Notes: generated by a model not told the origin, from the letters alone. Counted from the stretch's first letter, positions 27,528 to 36,150 are shown. The stretch is DNA of 64,000 nt from Bacillus cereus (GCF_025917685.1 NZ_CP089518.1:1117001-1181000), one strand, 5' to 3'. Program-made: numbers and translations.

Positions 27528-28142
27528 ATGGCGGCATGGATGATGATATTAGCATTAACGTTTTCATCAAGTATCGATAACTTAGGGGTAGGAATTTCTT
27601 ATGGGATTCGCAACATACGAATTAGCCATTTTTCTAATCTTATCATTTCGGTTATTTGCTTTTTGTTTAGTGTGGCCGGGATTTATTTTGGATTATGGCT
27701 TTCAAAAATTTTGCCTGGGATTATGCCAGTAGTCATTGGTTCTTTCTTATTAGTTGTCATTGGTCTTCGAATTGTATTATTAGCAATTCCGCGTAAGGTG
27801 GTAGTTGAAGGAGCGGAAGGTGAAGTAGCATCTACGGAAATAAATGGTTTAACGAAAAATATAGGTGAATCTGGAGGAATCGGATTTGTAGAATCTATCT
27901 TTCTTGGCATTGGTCTGTCTGCTAATGCATTAACGAACGGATTAGGTGCTGGTTTATTCGGTTTGAATCCGATAGCAATATGTGTTACTGCGGCAATTGG
28001 TAGTTTCATAACAGTTTGGGGCGGAGTTGCATTAGGGAGAAAGATAGCTCACGTTCGTATTGGGAAATTTACTTTAGGGCAATTTGGAACATTGATCAGC
28101 GGAACGTTACTATTAATTATTGCATTTGCTGCCTTTTTTTGA
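27528..28142 (+). CDS. ytaF: YtaF/MntP-like sporulation-type membrane protein
   Basis: A 204-residue protein with about six membrane helices, homologous to YtaF and the manganese efflux family MntP ('SSSIDNLGVGISYGIRN' near 12-28 and 'GLSANALTNGLGAGLFGL' near 130-147 carry the paired acidic/polar motif). MntP-like proteins export Mn2+; YtaF is described as a sporulation membrane protein. Following the P-ATPase genes by 128 bases, it may belong to the same metal-homeostasis unit. The YtaF assignment is by similarity; it may be a paralogue. Confidence 0.75.
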   Translation: MAAWMMILALTFSSSIDNLGVGISYGIRNIRISHFSNLIISVICFLFSVAGIYFGLWLSKILPGIMPVVIGSFLLVVIGLRIVLLAIPRKVVVEGAEGEVASTEINGLTKNIGESGGIGFVESIFLGIGLSANALTNGLGAGLFGLNPIAICVTAAIGSFITVWGGVALGRKIAHVRIGKFTLGQFGTLISGTLLLIIAFAAFF

Positions 28143-28146
28143 TTGA

Positions 28147-28218
28147 TTTATCCCACTATTTTTGGGCTGATAATCAGTGGGGTGAACAAAACCCCCACTG
28201 ATTAAAGTCTCACTTTAT
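28147..28218. repeat. bcr-like short interspersed repeat, copy B
   Basis: 72 bp bounded by TTTAT on both sides. Its second hairpin is a perfect AATCAGTGGGG/CCCCACTGATT 11-bp stem, and the right end is AAAGTCTCACTTTAT. It starts five bases after the YtaF-like gene and could also act as its terminator. Best-preserved copy in the window. Confidence 0.7.
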
Positions 28219-28272
28219 AGAAAGAGAAAGGGATGATAGTTTTAACATCAGATGAATAGAAGGTGAGAGAAA

Positions 28273-28509
28273 GTGAGATTGCTTTATAAAAGGTTGAAGT
28301 ACTCTGAACTTGAGGCGGAATTACAATTAGTAGAAAGTGTTTTAAGTTCAGGATATTTTATTTTATTAGATATATTCTTTTTGTCTTCGTTATTAACAGT
28401 GTTAACTTTTTCCTTGCACCATTCATTTCTAGCTGCATTTTTCATTTTTATTAGTTCTTATATTGCTTGTAGTTGCATATTTTTTTTATTGAGAAAATGG
28501 TTGCAATAA
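28273..28509 (+). CDS. Hypothetical two-helix membrane protein
   Basis: 78 residues from a GTG at 28273 (GAAGGTGAG upstream). Two hydrophobic segments (~27-48 and ~52-73) with a basic N-terminus. No family recognised. A terminator-like hairpin follows, which supports transcription, but the non-ATG start keeps confidence modest. Confidence 0.5.
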   Translation: MRLLYKRLKYSELEAELQLVESVLSSGYFILLDIFFLSSLLTVLTFSLHHSFLAAFFIFISSYIACSCIFFLLRKWLQ

Positions 28510-28534
28510 GTTGCACTATTAAACTTTGCAGAAG

Positions 28535-28579
28535 AAGCTGTCTTGAAAAATTTCGATTTTTTGAGGTGGCTTTATTTTA
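28535..28579 (+). terminator. Wobble-rich terminator hairpin
   Basis: 16 continuous pairs including several GU (28535-28550 with 28557-28572), a 6-base loop, then TTATTTT. Confidence 0.6.
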
Positions 28580-28733
28580 TGAATTGTAATATATTTTTAC
28601 AAAATGTAAACATATATTACGAATTCCCGCCTTGTAACTTGGCAAAAAAATTTGTTAATATAATTGTATAGAAGTTGTAGTTATATTGCGTGTGTCAACT
28701 ATGATTATTCTCATGAATAGAGGGGAATGGAAT

Positions 28734-29375
28734 ATGTCTGAAGGAACTGAAAGAAGTAATCTTGGGTTGTTATTAAAAGAATTACTGAAGGAAAAGTCTT
28801 TGTCAATGCGAAAACTGAGTGCGCTTACTGGAATTGATACTGCTACTATTTCAATGATTATAAATGGGAAGCGAAAAGCAAATCCGAAGCATTTGCAAAA
28901 GTTTGCAGATTGCCTTGGTATTCCGATTGCAGATTTATTTGTGGCGGCAGGTTATTCTATTGAAACAAAGCAGGAAGAACAATCTGATATTCAAGTATCC
29001 ATTAATAACATTGAACATTTACTTGAATCTTCACAGTTATATGATCAAAAGTTTAGTATCGCGAATGTAGAGCAACAATTGGCTAATTACGAACAATATT
29101 CGCAAACAGAAGAAGGGAAAGAAACGATTGAAAAGGGGTTTACTGAGAAGATTCTGAAGGTAAGTAGTATTGGACCATTTATTAATGATTTGAAAGAATT
29201 GTATGAGAGATTTACGAAAAAGAAGGGGACACCTGTAGAACTAGCTTTAATGGGAAGTGCTCTCATCTATTTTATTCTATCAGTCGATGTGATTCCGGAT
29301 TACATTTTTCCTATCGGTTATTTAGATGATGCTGTTGCTGTGCAACTTGTTTTAAATTTGTTATTGAAAAGATAA
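28734..29375 (+). CDS. XRE-family HTH regulator fused to DUF1232 (YkvA-like) membrane segment
   Basis: 213 residues from the ATG at 28734 (AGAGGGGA upstream). The N-terminal helix-turn-helix spans ~10-65 ('SMRKLSALTGIDTATISMIINGKRKANPKHL'). A middle helical linker is followed by a C-terminal DUF1232 segment (~170-213, 'ILSVDVIPDYIFPIGYLDDAVAV') expected to touch the membrane. The combination suggests a membrane-tethered DNA-binding regulator. Targets are unknown; it is not adjacent to an obvious divergent partner. Confidence 0.8.
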   Translation: MSEGTERSNLGLLLKELLKEKSLSMRKLSALTGIDTATISMIINGKRKANPKHLQKFADCLGIPIADLFVAAGYSIETKQEEQSDIQVSINNIEHLLESSQLYDQKFSIANVEQQLANYEQYSQTEEGKETIEKGFTEKILKVSSIGPFINDLKELYERFTKKKGTPVELALMGSALIYFILSVDVIPDYIFPIGYLDDAVAVQLVLNLLLKR

Positions 29376-29446
29376 GATACTTATATGAATAGATAGATAA
29401 AGATATTTATATACCAATAGTTTGGATTATTTGTGTTGTTATGAAT

Positions 29447-29496
29447 ATACGAAAAAGGTGTACCCCGTGTTAGAACGGAGTACACCTTTTTCGTAT
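29447..29496. terminator. Bidirectional terminator (XRE gene / amtB)
   Basis: 17-bp perfect arms (29447-29463 with 29480-29496) containing A5/T5 tracts, between two convergent genes. Confidence 0.85.
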
Positions 29497-29507
29497 GTTT
29501 GTAAGTT

Positions 29508-30743
29508 TTAGTTCACAGATCTTTCTGTATACTCATAAGCCTTCTCCCCATGCATCGAAATATCAAGCCCCATTTGTTCTTCGTGGTCATCGACGCGAAC
29601 AGGAAGGAAGAAGTTAATAGTCTTAATAATGGCGTACGTCATTATGATTGTGAATGCATATGTCGCTCCGATTGCTACAATTTGTTTGAAAAGAAGTGCG
29701 GCATTTCCATAAAATAATCCGTTAGCACCATCGCTATTTACAGTAGTAGTTGCAAATAGTCCAGTTGCAATACCGCCCCAAGTTCCTCCGATGCCGTGGC
29801 ATCCAAATGCATCAAGTGTATCGTCGTACCCGAATTTGTTTTTTAAGAAGAAGACAGCGCCGAAACATAATATACCGCCAATCGCTCCGATAAGAAGGGC
29901 GAAGAAAGGTGTAACAAATCCGCAAGCTGGTGTAATTGCGACTAAACCAGAAACAACCCCGCAAGCAGCTCCCATCGCAGTCGGTTTTGATTGGAAGAAC
30001 CATTCAGAAAGCATCCAAGTTAGAGCTGAAGCAGCAGCGGCTATATTTGTATTAATAAATGCAGTTAAAGCTACGTCATTTAAAGATAATGCACTACCGA
30101 CGTTAAAACCGAACCAGCCGAACCAGAGTAAGCCTGCGCCTAACATTGTAAATGGTAAATGATGAGGAGAGGTACCGCTTATGTTTTTTCGTTTTCCAAG
30201 GAAAATAGCTAATACAAGACCAGCAACACCAGATGTGATATGAACGACATTACCGCCAGCGAAGTCTAACGCACCAAGTTCTCTTAGCCACCCGCCAACA
30301 CCCCACACCCAATGAGCGACGGGATTGTAAACGATTGTTGTCCAAAGAAGGATAAAAATAAGAAAGGCAGAAAATCGCATTCTTTCGGCGAATGCACCTG
30401 AAATTAAAGCGGGAGTTAAAATGGCGAACATGAGTTGGAACATCATAAATAAATTGTGAGGAATAGTAGATGAGTAGTCTGGATTTGGTGAGTAGGTAAC
30501 TCCGTTTAGACCGAACCAATCGAGATTGCCAATAAGTCCGTACCAATCTGGTCCGAATGATAAAGAATAACCGATAACAATCCATTGAATCGAAACGATA
30601 GCCATTGCGCTATAACTATGCATTGTCGTGCTGAGTACGTTTTTACTGCGAACCATGCCCCCATAAAAAAGTGCCAATCCTGGTGTCATCAACATGACCA
30701 TTACTGTCGTTACAAACATAAAAACTGTATCTCCCGTATTCAT
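29508..30743 (-). CDS. amtB: Ammonium transporter
   Basis: A 411-residue Amt/MEP/Rh family channel with about eleven membrane helices. The pore motifs 'GNVVHITSGVAGLV' and 'DAFGCHGIGGTWGGIATGLF' carry the twin histidines. It imports ammonium across the inner membrane under nitrogen limitation. GGAGGAG precedes the ATG. No glnK gene accompanies it. Two GlnR/TnrA boxes upstream predict nitrogen control. Confidence 0.96.
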   Translation of the reverse strand: MNTGDTVFMFVTTVMVMLMTPGLALFYGGMVRSKNVLSTTMHSYSAMAIVSIQWIVIGYSLSFGPDWYGLIGNLDWFGLNGVTYSPNPDYSSTIPHNLFMMFQLMFAILTPALISGAFAERMRFSAFLIFILLWTTIVYNPVAHWVWGVGGWLRELGALDFAGGNVVHITSGVAGLVLAIFLGKRKNISGTSPHHLPFTMLGAGLLWFGWFGFNVGSALSLNDVALTAFINTNIAAAASALTWMLSEWFFQSKPTAMGAACGVVSGLVAITPACGFVTPFFALLIGAIGGILCFGAVFFLKNKFGYDDTLDAFGCHGIGGTWGGIATGLFATTTVNSDGANGLFYGNAALLFKQIVAIGATYAFTIIMTYAIIKTINFFLPVRVDDHEEQMGLDISMHGEKAYEYTERSVN

Positions 30744-30760
30744 TCTCTCTCCTCCTATTG

Positions 30761-30777
30761 TGTTAGAAAAAATAACA
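30761..30777. promoter_or_regulatory. GlnR/TnrA box, proximal to amtB
   Basis: TGTTAGAAAAAATAACA fits TGTNANAWWWTMTNACA with one mismatch. It lies 18 bases before the amtB start. Confidence 0.75.
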
Positions 30778-30853
30778 TCGTCTTGTTATGTTTCATATCA
30801 TATTCGAAAAAGAAATAAAAATCAACTAAAAATTCAGAAAACTTTTTGGGTGA

Positions 30854-30870
30854 TGTTAGAAAATCTAACA
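30854..30870. promoter_or_regulatory. GlnR/TnrA box, distal, between amtB and amylase-like gene
   Basis: TGTTAGAAAATCTAACA fits the 17-base consensus TGTNANAWWWTMTNACA completely and is inside a longer perfect inverted repeat. It lies 91 bases before the divergent amylase-like gene, so it may control both. Confidence 0.85.
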
Positions 30871-30960
30871 TCAATTATTTTAGAGGAATGAAATCAGCGT
30901 ATGCGATTTGTTTTAATAATTGGTATAATATTCTTACAATTAGAAGTTTGGGGGATGCGT

Positions 30961-32256
30961 GTGAAAAAAATATGGACTAAGGAACTATTCATTTGTTTTT
31001 GTTTAGCTATTATTTTGTTTGTACCAATACATACTTTTGCGGAAGAAAAAAGAGAATGGCGAGATGAAGTTATATATTCCATTATGATCGATCGTTTTAA
31101 TAATGGAGAGCCAAAAAATGATAAGCAATTGGATGTTGGAAATTTAGAAGCGTACCAGGGTGGAGATATACGAGGGATTATAAAAAGATTGGATTACATA
31201 AAAGAAATGGGTTTTACTACTATTATGCTTTCACCGCTTTTTGAAAGTGAAAAGTATGATGGATTAGGCGTTCGAAATTTTCAAAAAGTAAATGAACATT
31301 TCGGAACAGAAAATGATGTGAAAGAGCTTGTAAATGAGGCTCACCAAAAAGGAATGAACGTTGTCTTTCAATTTCTATATGAAGAAAATGAACAACAATT
31401 AATAGAATCGATGAAATGGTGGATAAAAGAAGTTGATTTAGACGGAAGTTATGTGATACATAGTGAAAAAAAGCCACGTGCTTTTTGGGATGATGTACAA
31501 AAAGATTTGCAGACAATAAAGAAAGATTTTCGTATTATGACAAAGGGAGAGAATGAGTACTATAAAAAAATAGTAGAGTCATTTTCAAAAGCAGATATGT
31601 CTGTGAAACCTTTATATGATGTGAGCGGAAAAGAAGGGGAATTCACTACGTTTTTAGATAATCAAGAAACAAAGCGATTTGCACGTATTGCAAAAGAAAA
31701 TATGTATTACCCGCCGTCCCGTTTAAAACTAGCGCTCACTTACTTATATACATCCCCGGGGATACCGAATTTTTATTACGGAACTGAAATCGCATTAGAT
31801 GGAGGAGATGCTCCAGATAATAGACGATTAATGGATTTCAAATCGGATGAAAAGTTCATGCAACACATAACGAAGCTAGGTGAACTTAGACAAACGAGAC
31901 CATCTTTACGACGCGGTACGTTTGAACTTCTATATGATAAAGATGGAATGAGTATATTAAAACGAAAGTATAAAGACGAAGTAACACTAGTAGCGATTAA
32001 TAATACGAAAGAAACACAAAAAGTTTCCTTGCCTGTAAGTACAATTGGTGAAAAACAAGAGCTAAGAGGATTGTTAGAAGACGAAATTATAAGAGAAGAA
32101 AACGGAAATTTTTATCTCGTTTTAAAGCGTGAGGAATCGAATGTTTATAAAGTTAGCGGAGAAACAGGTGTGAATTGGTTATTTATCTCTTTAATCGTCG
32201 GTGTGAACGTGTTATTTATTGCGTTTTTAATTGCGGTTAAAAAGAAGCGTAGATAA
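30961..32256 (+). CDS. Membrane-anchored alpha-amylase homologue lacking catalytic residues (GH13 pseudoenzyme)
   Basis: 431 residues from the GTG at 30961 (GGGGG six bases upstream), giving a clean signal peptide (~1-27); an ATG at 30901 is possible but lacks a ribosome site. A GH13 barrel is evident ('VIYSIMIDRFNNGE', 'NFYYGTEIALDGGDAPDNRR'). All four core regions have decayed: region I reads VVFQFLYEEN (~134-143), region II DGSYVIHSEK (no GxRxD), region III RIMTKGEN (no GE) and region IV FLDNQE instead of FLDNHD. A C-terminal helix (~405-426) and a basic tail anchor it outside the cell. Probably a sugar-binding or structural protein rather than an enzyme. Confidence 0.8.
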   Translation: MKKIWTKELFICFCLAIILFVPIHTFAEEKREWRDEVIYSIMIDRFNNGEPKNDKQLDVGNLEAYQGGDIRGIIKRLDYIKEMGFTTIMLSPLFESEKYDGLGVRNFQKVNEHFGTENDVKELVNEAHQKGMNVVFQFLYEENEQQLIESMKWWIKEVDLDGSYVIHSEKKPRAFWDDVQKDLQTIKKDFRIMTKGENEYYKKIVESFSKADMSVKPLYDVSGKEGEFTTFLDNQETKRFARIAKENMYYPPSRLKLALTYLYTSPGIPNFYYGTEIALDGGDAPDNRRLMDFKSDEKFMQHITKLGELRQTRPSLRRGTFELLYDKDGMSILKRKYKDEVTLVAINNTKETQKVSLPVSTIGEKQELRGLLEDEIIREENGNFYLVLKREESNVYKVSGETGVNWLFISLIVGVNVLFIAFLIAVKKKRR

Positions 32257-32280
32257 GGTCATAATTTAGATAGAAAAGAA

Positions 32281-32308
32281 AAACTCCTCTCATTAGAGGA
32301 GTTTTTCT
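32281..32308. terminator. Bidirectional terminator (amylase-like gene / yajQ)
   Basis: AAACTCCTCT pairs with AGAGGAGTTT with a 4-base loop; T-rich on the plus strand and A-rich on the other side. Confidence 0.8.
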
Positions 32309-32310
32309 TT

Positions 32311-32802
32311 TTAGCGATAGTTAATGAACTGTACGTCGATTGGTAAGTCAACGCTGCGAACGGCTGCGATTACTGCTTGTAAGTCATCACGGCTTTTCGC
32401 TGTTACGCGTACTTGGTCATCTTGAACTTGTGTTTTCACTTTTAATTTCATTTCTTTAATGATGTTGTTGATTTTTTTCGCGTTATCTTTATCGATACCT
32501 TGTTGCAGAGTTGCACGTTGGCGAACAGTGTTACCAGATGCAGCTTCAACTTTTCCGTAGTCCAAGTTTTTGATTGGAACGTTACGTTTTACAAGTTTAG
32601 CAATTAGAACGTCTTTTACTTGGTCTAATTTAAACTCGTCATCAGAAGTTAAAACAAGTACTTCCTTTTCTAATTTAATATCACTTTTACTACCTTTAAA
32701 GTCATATCGGTTTTGGATTTCCTTTAATGCGATGTTAATTGCGTTTGTTACTTCAGGTAATTCTACTTTCGAAACGATGTCAAAAGAACTCTCTTTTGCC
32801 AT
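32311..32802 (-). CDS. yajQ: YajQ family nucleotide-binding protein (UPF0234)
   Basis: 163 residues from the ATG at 32802 (GGAGGT, 6-base spacing); five extra upstream codons are rejected. '[18 protein letters not shown]' and 'FQ/FINYR'-type ends are diagnostic of YajQ/UPF0234, a two-domain ferredoxin-like fold that binds nucleic acid or nucleotides; a Xanthomonas homologue binds cyclic di-GMP. Single-gene unit, cytoplasmic. Confidence 0.93.
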   Translation of the reverse strand: MAKESSFDIVSKVELPEVTNAINIALKEIQNRYDFKGSKSDIKLEKEVLVLTSDDEFKLDQVKDVLIAKLVKRNVPIKNLDYGKVEAASGNTVRQRATLQQGIDKDNAKKINNIIKEMKLKVKTQVQDDQVRVTAKSRDDLQAVIAAVRSVDLPIDVQFINYR

Positions 32803-33086
32803 AGTTAGCACCTCCAAATAAATTTCTATCTTTTAATGCACCTAAATAGGCTATGTAATATACATATTAAAGTATAACGGAAAATACATCGATTAGATAG
32901 AGTGTTGCAACTTAAGTGTTTTGACGGATCATCCGTAGGGTAATATAGTCCTATAGATAAAGTCTTTATTTAATTATAGTGAATTTTGGGCAGTTGGACA
33001 AATAAAGGAAAAATCGTGTTATAATTAACTTTTGTTTGGAATGATAAAAAAGATAACTTTATATATATAGAAGGGAATTAAAAAAT

Positions 33087-33941
33087 ATGTATTTGCAATT
33101 AGGATCGATTGAACAGGTAACTGTTTTACGCGAAACGGAAATCGGATATATGGTTGGAAACGAAGAGGAAGAAATCTTCCTACATAAAAACGAATTAGCT
33201 GGAGAAATTGCAGAAGGCGATACGATTGATGTATTCTTATACCTTGATCACCAAAATCGTATTTCAGCAACAATGAAGGAACCAATTATTACAACACATG
33301 ATTGGAATTGGGTAAAGGTTGTAGAAGTTATTCCTAGTTTAGGTGTGTTTGTTGATATTGGTGTATCAAAAGATATACTAATTCCACTTGATGAGTTTCC
33401 AATTTATATGCCAGTATGGCCTCAAGAAGGCGACGAATTATATTGTACGTTAAAATTAACGAATCGTGATCGTTTAATTGCTCTTCCGGCAAGAGACAGT
33501 GATATGCAAGAAATTATCGTAGATGCAACGCCATCTATGCGTAATAAAAACGTAAATGGACGTGTGTATCGTTCACTTCAAGTTGGTTCATTCATACTAA
33601 CTGACGAGCATTTCCGTGCTTTCTTACACCATACAGAAAGAAAAGAACAAGTCCGCATCGGTGAGCGCGTAACAGGTCGTATTATTGACGTGAAAGATGA
33701 CGGTACAATCAACATTTCACTTCTTCCTCGTAAAGAAGAAGGAATGGAAGATGATGCTGCAGTAGTTTATGAATATATGGAAGAACGAGGCGGAGCAATG
33801 CCGTTTTGGGATAAGAGCCACCCAGAAGACATTAAAGAACGTTTCAACATGAGTAAAGCTGCATTTAAGCGTGCACTTGGTAAACTGATGAAAGAAGAGA
33901 AGATTTACCAAGAAGAAGGCTGGACTTACTTTAAGAAATAA
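33087..33941 (+). CDS. cvfB: CvfB/YitL family S1-domain RNA-binding protein
   Basis: 284 residues: several S1-like OB-fold domains (~1-65, ~66-140, ~145-215) and a C-terminal winged helix ('FNMSKAAFKRALGKLMKEEKIYQEEGWTYF'). CvfB in Staphylococcus affects virulence gene expression, and YitL is the B. subtilis homologue. It is expected to bind RNA in the cytoplasm. The ribosome site is a weak GGGA. An extended -10 (TGTTATAAT) lies near 33016-33024. Confidence 0.9.
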   Translation: MYLQLGSIEQVTVLRETEIGYMVGNEEEEIFLHKNELAGEIAEGDTIDVFLYLDHQNRISATMKEPIITTHDWNWVKVVEVIPSLGVFVDIGVSKDILIPLDEFPIYMPVWPQEGDELYCTLKLTNRDRLIALPARDSDMQEIIVDATPSMRNKNVNGRVYRSLQVGSFILTDEHFRAFLHHTERKEQVRIGERVTGRIIDVKDDGTINISLLPRKEEGMEDDAAVVYEYMEERGGAMPFWDKSHPEDIKERFNMSKAAFKRALGKLMKEEKIYQEEGWTYFKK

Positions 33942-33949
33942 AGTGGACT

Positions 33950-34000
33950 AAAAAGAACTATCTTTTCTCTAAAATTATTAGGGAAGAGATAGTTCTTTTT
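33950..34000 (+). terminator. cvfB terminator
   Basis: Long imperfect stem AAAAAGAACTATCTTTTC / GAAGAGATAGTTCTTTTT with a loop of about 14 bases and terminal T5. Confidence 0.8.
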
Positions 34001-34145
34001 GCGTTTAGCAAAAATTGAGAGGGGAGTAAGAGAATCGTTGGAAGAGGAATATTTTAAAGAATATAGAAAGGATAGATAGTTATATCTATATGAAAGAGAA
34101 GTTGAATTTATTTTTAATGGAAAAGAAAAGAGAAGAGGTGTGTAA

Positions 34146-34841
34146 ATGAAATATTATAACGCTGGATACCTCATAATTTCCTACGATAGGGAACTTATCT
34201 ATAAAGAATGCAATATTGAGGGGCTGTCACAAACGATTTTAACGATATGTAATGGGATTCGGCCTACATTTCCGGATTATTGGTTTTTTCCTTGGTGTAA
34301 TTCAAATGAAAATGACCCTATTGCTCAGATGATAAATGCAAGATTGAAGATTAGTAAAGAGGGGCATGAAAGTGTACAATCTTTTTTAGATACATTAATG
34401 CGAGAAAAAAAGTTCGCATGGCCGAATACTTTTAAATCTTTAAAGGATGCGCGATTTTTTAAGCGAAATTATTTAAAGGGGATAGAAAATCTGGAGATTA
34501 TTAGTTTGTATCTTTCAGAAGAGTATCGGACGAATTTTTTAATGAATGAGCGAGAAGAAAATGACTTTGAAGTTTCTATATATGATTTTCTCGAAAGTGC
34601 ATTACCTGCTGATGTTGAAAACGATGAAATATTAGGATTTGATATATGTGGTTTTAGTAACAATAATTTTTATTCTTTTATTCATAATAATTTACAAGAG
34701 GATTTTGGCAAGAAATTAAATGATTTATCACTTGTTGATAAGTATGAAGATGCAAAGCGGATTATCGGTTTGATTGATGATGGGGAAATTGAGGCGGAAG
34801 AGGTATTGTGGTATGCGTGGTTAATTTTGAAATGCGTATAA
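34146..34841 (+). CDS. Hypothetical cytoplasmic protein (accessory, immunity-like)
   Basis: A 231-residue acidic protein rich in Phe/Tyr/Trp (for example 'PTFPDYWFFPWCNSNENDP' near 38-56), with AGAGGTG before the ATG. No signal peptide, membrane segment or known catalytic motif. AT-rich, and paired with a second small orphan gene between conserved core genes. The composition resembles immunity proteins of polymorphic toxin systems, but no toxin gene is next to it, so this is only a suggestion. Confidence 0.65.
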   Translation: MKYYNAGYLIISYDRELIYKECNIEGLSQTILTICNGIRPTFPDYWFFPWCNSNENDPIAQMINARLKISKEGHESVQSFLDTLMREKKFAWPNTFKSLKDARFFKRNYLKGIENLEIISLYLSEEYRTNFLMNEREENDFEVSIYDFLESALPADVENDEILGFDICGFSNNNFYSFIHNNLQEDFGKKLNDLSLVDKYEDAKRIIGLIDDGEIEAEEVLWYAWLILKCV

Positions 34842-34890
34842 TCTGTTAAAGAAAGAGGTATAAGCATCGGATTAAAAGGGAGGCATTATA

Positions 34891-35154
34891 GTGCAAGAAA
34901 ATGTACTAGAACAATTAATAAAACGTCTTTCCGTATTATCGTCCAAAAAAGAATGTGAAATATTAGCGGTGGATTTAAATGATATATATGAGAGTAGTAA
35001 AAGCTTTGAAAAAATGCTTGAAAATATGATGCACTCTCAGCAGTCTAAAGAAGGCTTAATAGATGCGTTAATTGAAGTAGAGATAGAGTTAGATCATATA
35101 AATTGGCATTATAAAAGCTTGAAGAAAAAATTGAAAATATTGATGAAAGATTAA
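34891..35154 (+). CDS. Hypothetical small helical protein
   Basis: 87 residues from a GTG at 34891 with AAAGGGAGG at 8-base spacing. Wholly alpha-helical, coiled-coil-like, with a very basic C-terminus (KSLKKKLKILMKD). It lies 49 bases after the preceding orphan gene and is probably in the same transcript, ending at the terminator at 35155. Function unknown. Confidence 0.65.
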   Translation: MQENVLEQLIKRLSVLSSKKECEILAVDLNDIYESSKSFEKMLENMMHSQQSKEGLIDALIEVEIELDHINWHYKSLKKKLKILMKD

Positions 35155-35192
35155 AAAGCACGACCTTATTTGAACAAATAAGATCGTGCTTT
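35155..35192. terminator. Bidirectional terminator (orphan pair / prsA)
   Basis: 18-base arms with one mismatch around AAAGCACGA...TCGTGCTTT, T-rich on the plus strand, between convergent genes. Confidence 0.8.
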
Positions 35193-35195
35193 ATT

Positions 35196-36053
35196 TTAGT
35201 TCTCTTTCCCGAAAAGATGAGAAAATGTATCTTTTAAGTCACTGTCATTTATTTTAATATTCGCCTTTTTTAATTCATCTTGTAATAATTGTTGACCGAA
35301 GGAAGGATCGGCAATACGTTCTTCTTCTAAGTCTTTACGTATAGAGTCTTTCACTTTATCGTAAGGTTCTAAATCTTTTTTATCAGTTAGTTTAATAATG
35401 TGATAGCCGTTTGCTGATTTAACGGGATCGCTAATTTGCCCAACCTTTAATTTATAGGCAGCTTTTTCGAATTCAGGTGTCATTTTTCCTGCCCTGAAGT
35501 ACCCGAGGTCTCCGCCATTATCTTTTGATATTACATCTTGAGATTCTTGTTTTGCTAACTCTTCAAATGAAGCGCCGGTATCCAATTTTTTCTTTATTTC
35601 TTTTGCTTCATTTTCGTCACTTACTAAAATGTGACTAGCTTTAATTTCTGGTTTATAGTGGTCTTTTACATCTTTTTCTGTAACGCTTTGTTTAATCGCT
35701 TCATTCAATGCGAGTTTGAATCTAATTTGATCTTTGAAATCTTCTTCATCTTTTAAACGATTATTTTCTAGTGCTGCTTTGAATTGGTCTCCATATTGAT
35801 TTTTTGCTTTTTCTACTTCTTTATCTACTGCATCATCAGATACTTTATATTTTTTAGTGATAACATCTTGTGCTACCATTTCATATAGCATGTCTTTTCC
35901 ATAGCGATCTTTTAATTGCTTTTCGAAATCGCTCTTCGTAATGGTTGAGTTGGTTGTTGTGGCGATTGTGGCCGAGTCATTTTTTTGTCCGCAAGCAGAT
36001 AGCATTATTATACTTATTAGTGCAGTGATAATGAATATACTTTTTCCTTTCAT
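35196..36053 (-). CDS. prsA: PrsA foldase lipoprotein (parvulin-type peptidylprolyl isomerase)
   Basis: A 285-residue lipoprotein: signal peptide with lipobox LSAC (Cys21), N-terminal chaperone part, a central parvulin domain (~134-225, 'KASHILVSDENEA' to 'GYHIIKLTDK') with 'GGDLGYF' in the middle, and a C-terminal helical part. It is anchored on the outer face of the membrane and folds exported proteins. B. cereus-group genomes carry several prsA genes; this is one paralogue. Confidence 0.94.
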   Translation of the reverse strand: MKGKSIFIITALISIIMLSACGQKNDSATIATTTNSTITKSDFEKQLKDRYGKDMLYEMVAQDVITKKYKVSDDAVDKEVEKAKNQYGDQFKAALENNRLKDEEDFKDQIRFKLALNEAIKQSVTEKDVKDHYKPEIKASHILVSDENEAKEIKKKLDTGASFEELAKQESQDVISKDNGGDLGYFRAGKMTPEFEKAAYKLKVGQISDPVKSANGYHIIKLTDKKDLEPYDKVKDSIRKDLEEERIADPSFGQQLLQDELKKANIKINDSDLKDTFSHLFGKEN

Positions 36054-36150
36054 GCTAACACCTCATCCGAATATGTTATCGCTATTGTAGAATATAGAAG
36101 TGAACATGAAGTGAATTTTTAATGTTTTTTTTCTGTAAAATGTAAAAAAA

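Noticed and set aside
29791..30585. Long open frames antisense or in other frames within amtB (up to 123 codons)
   Set aside because: They lie wholly inside a clearly conserved gene and lack ribosome sites; shadows of its codon usage.
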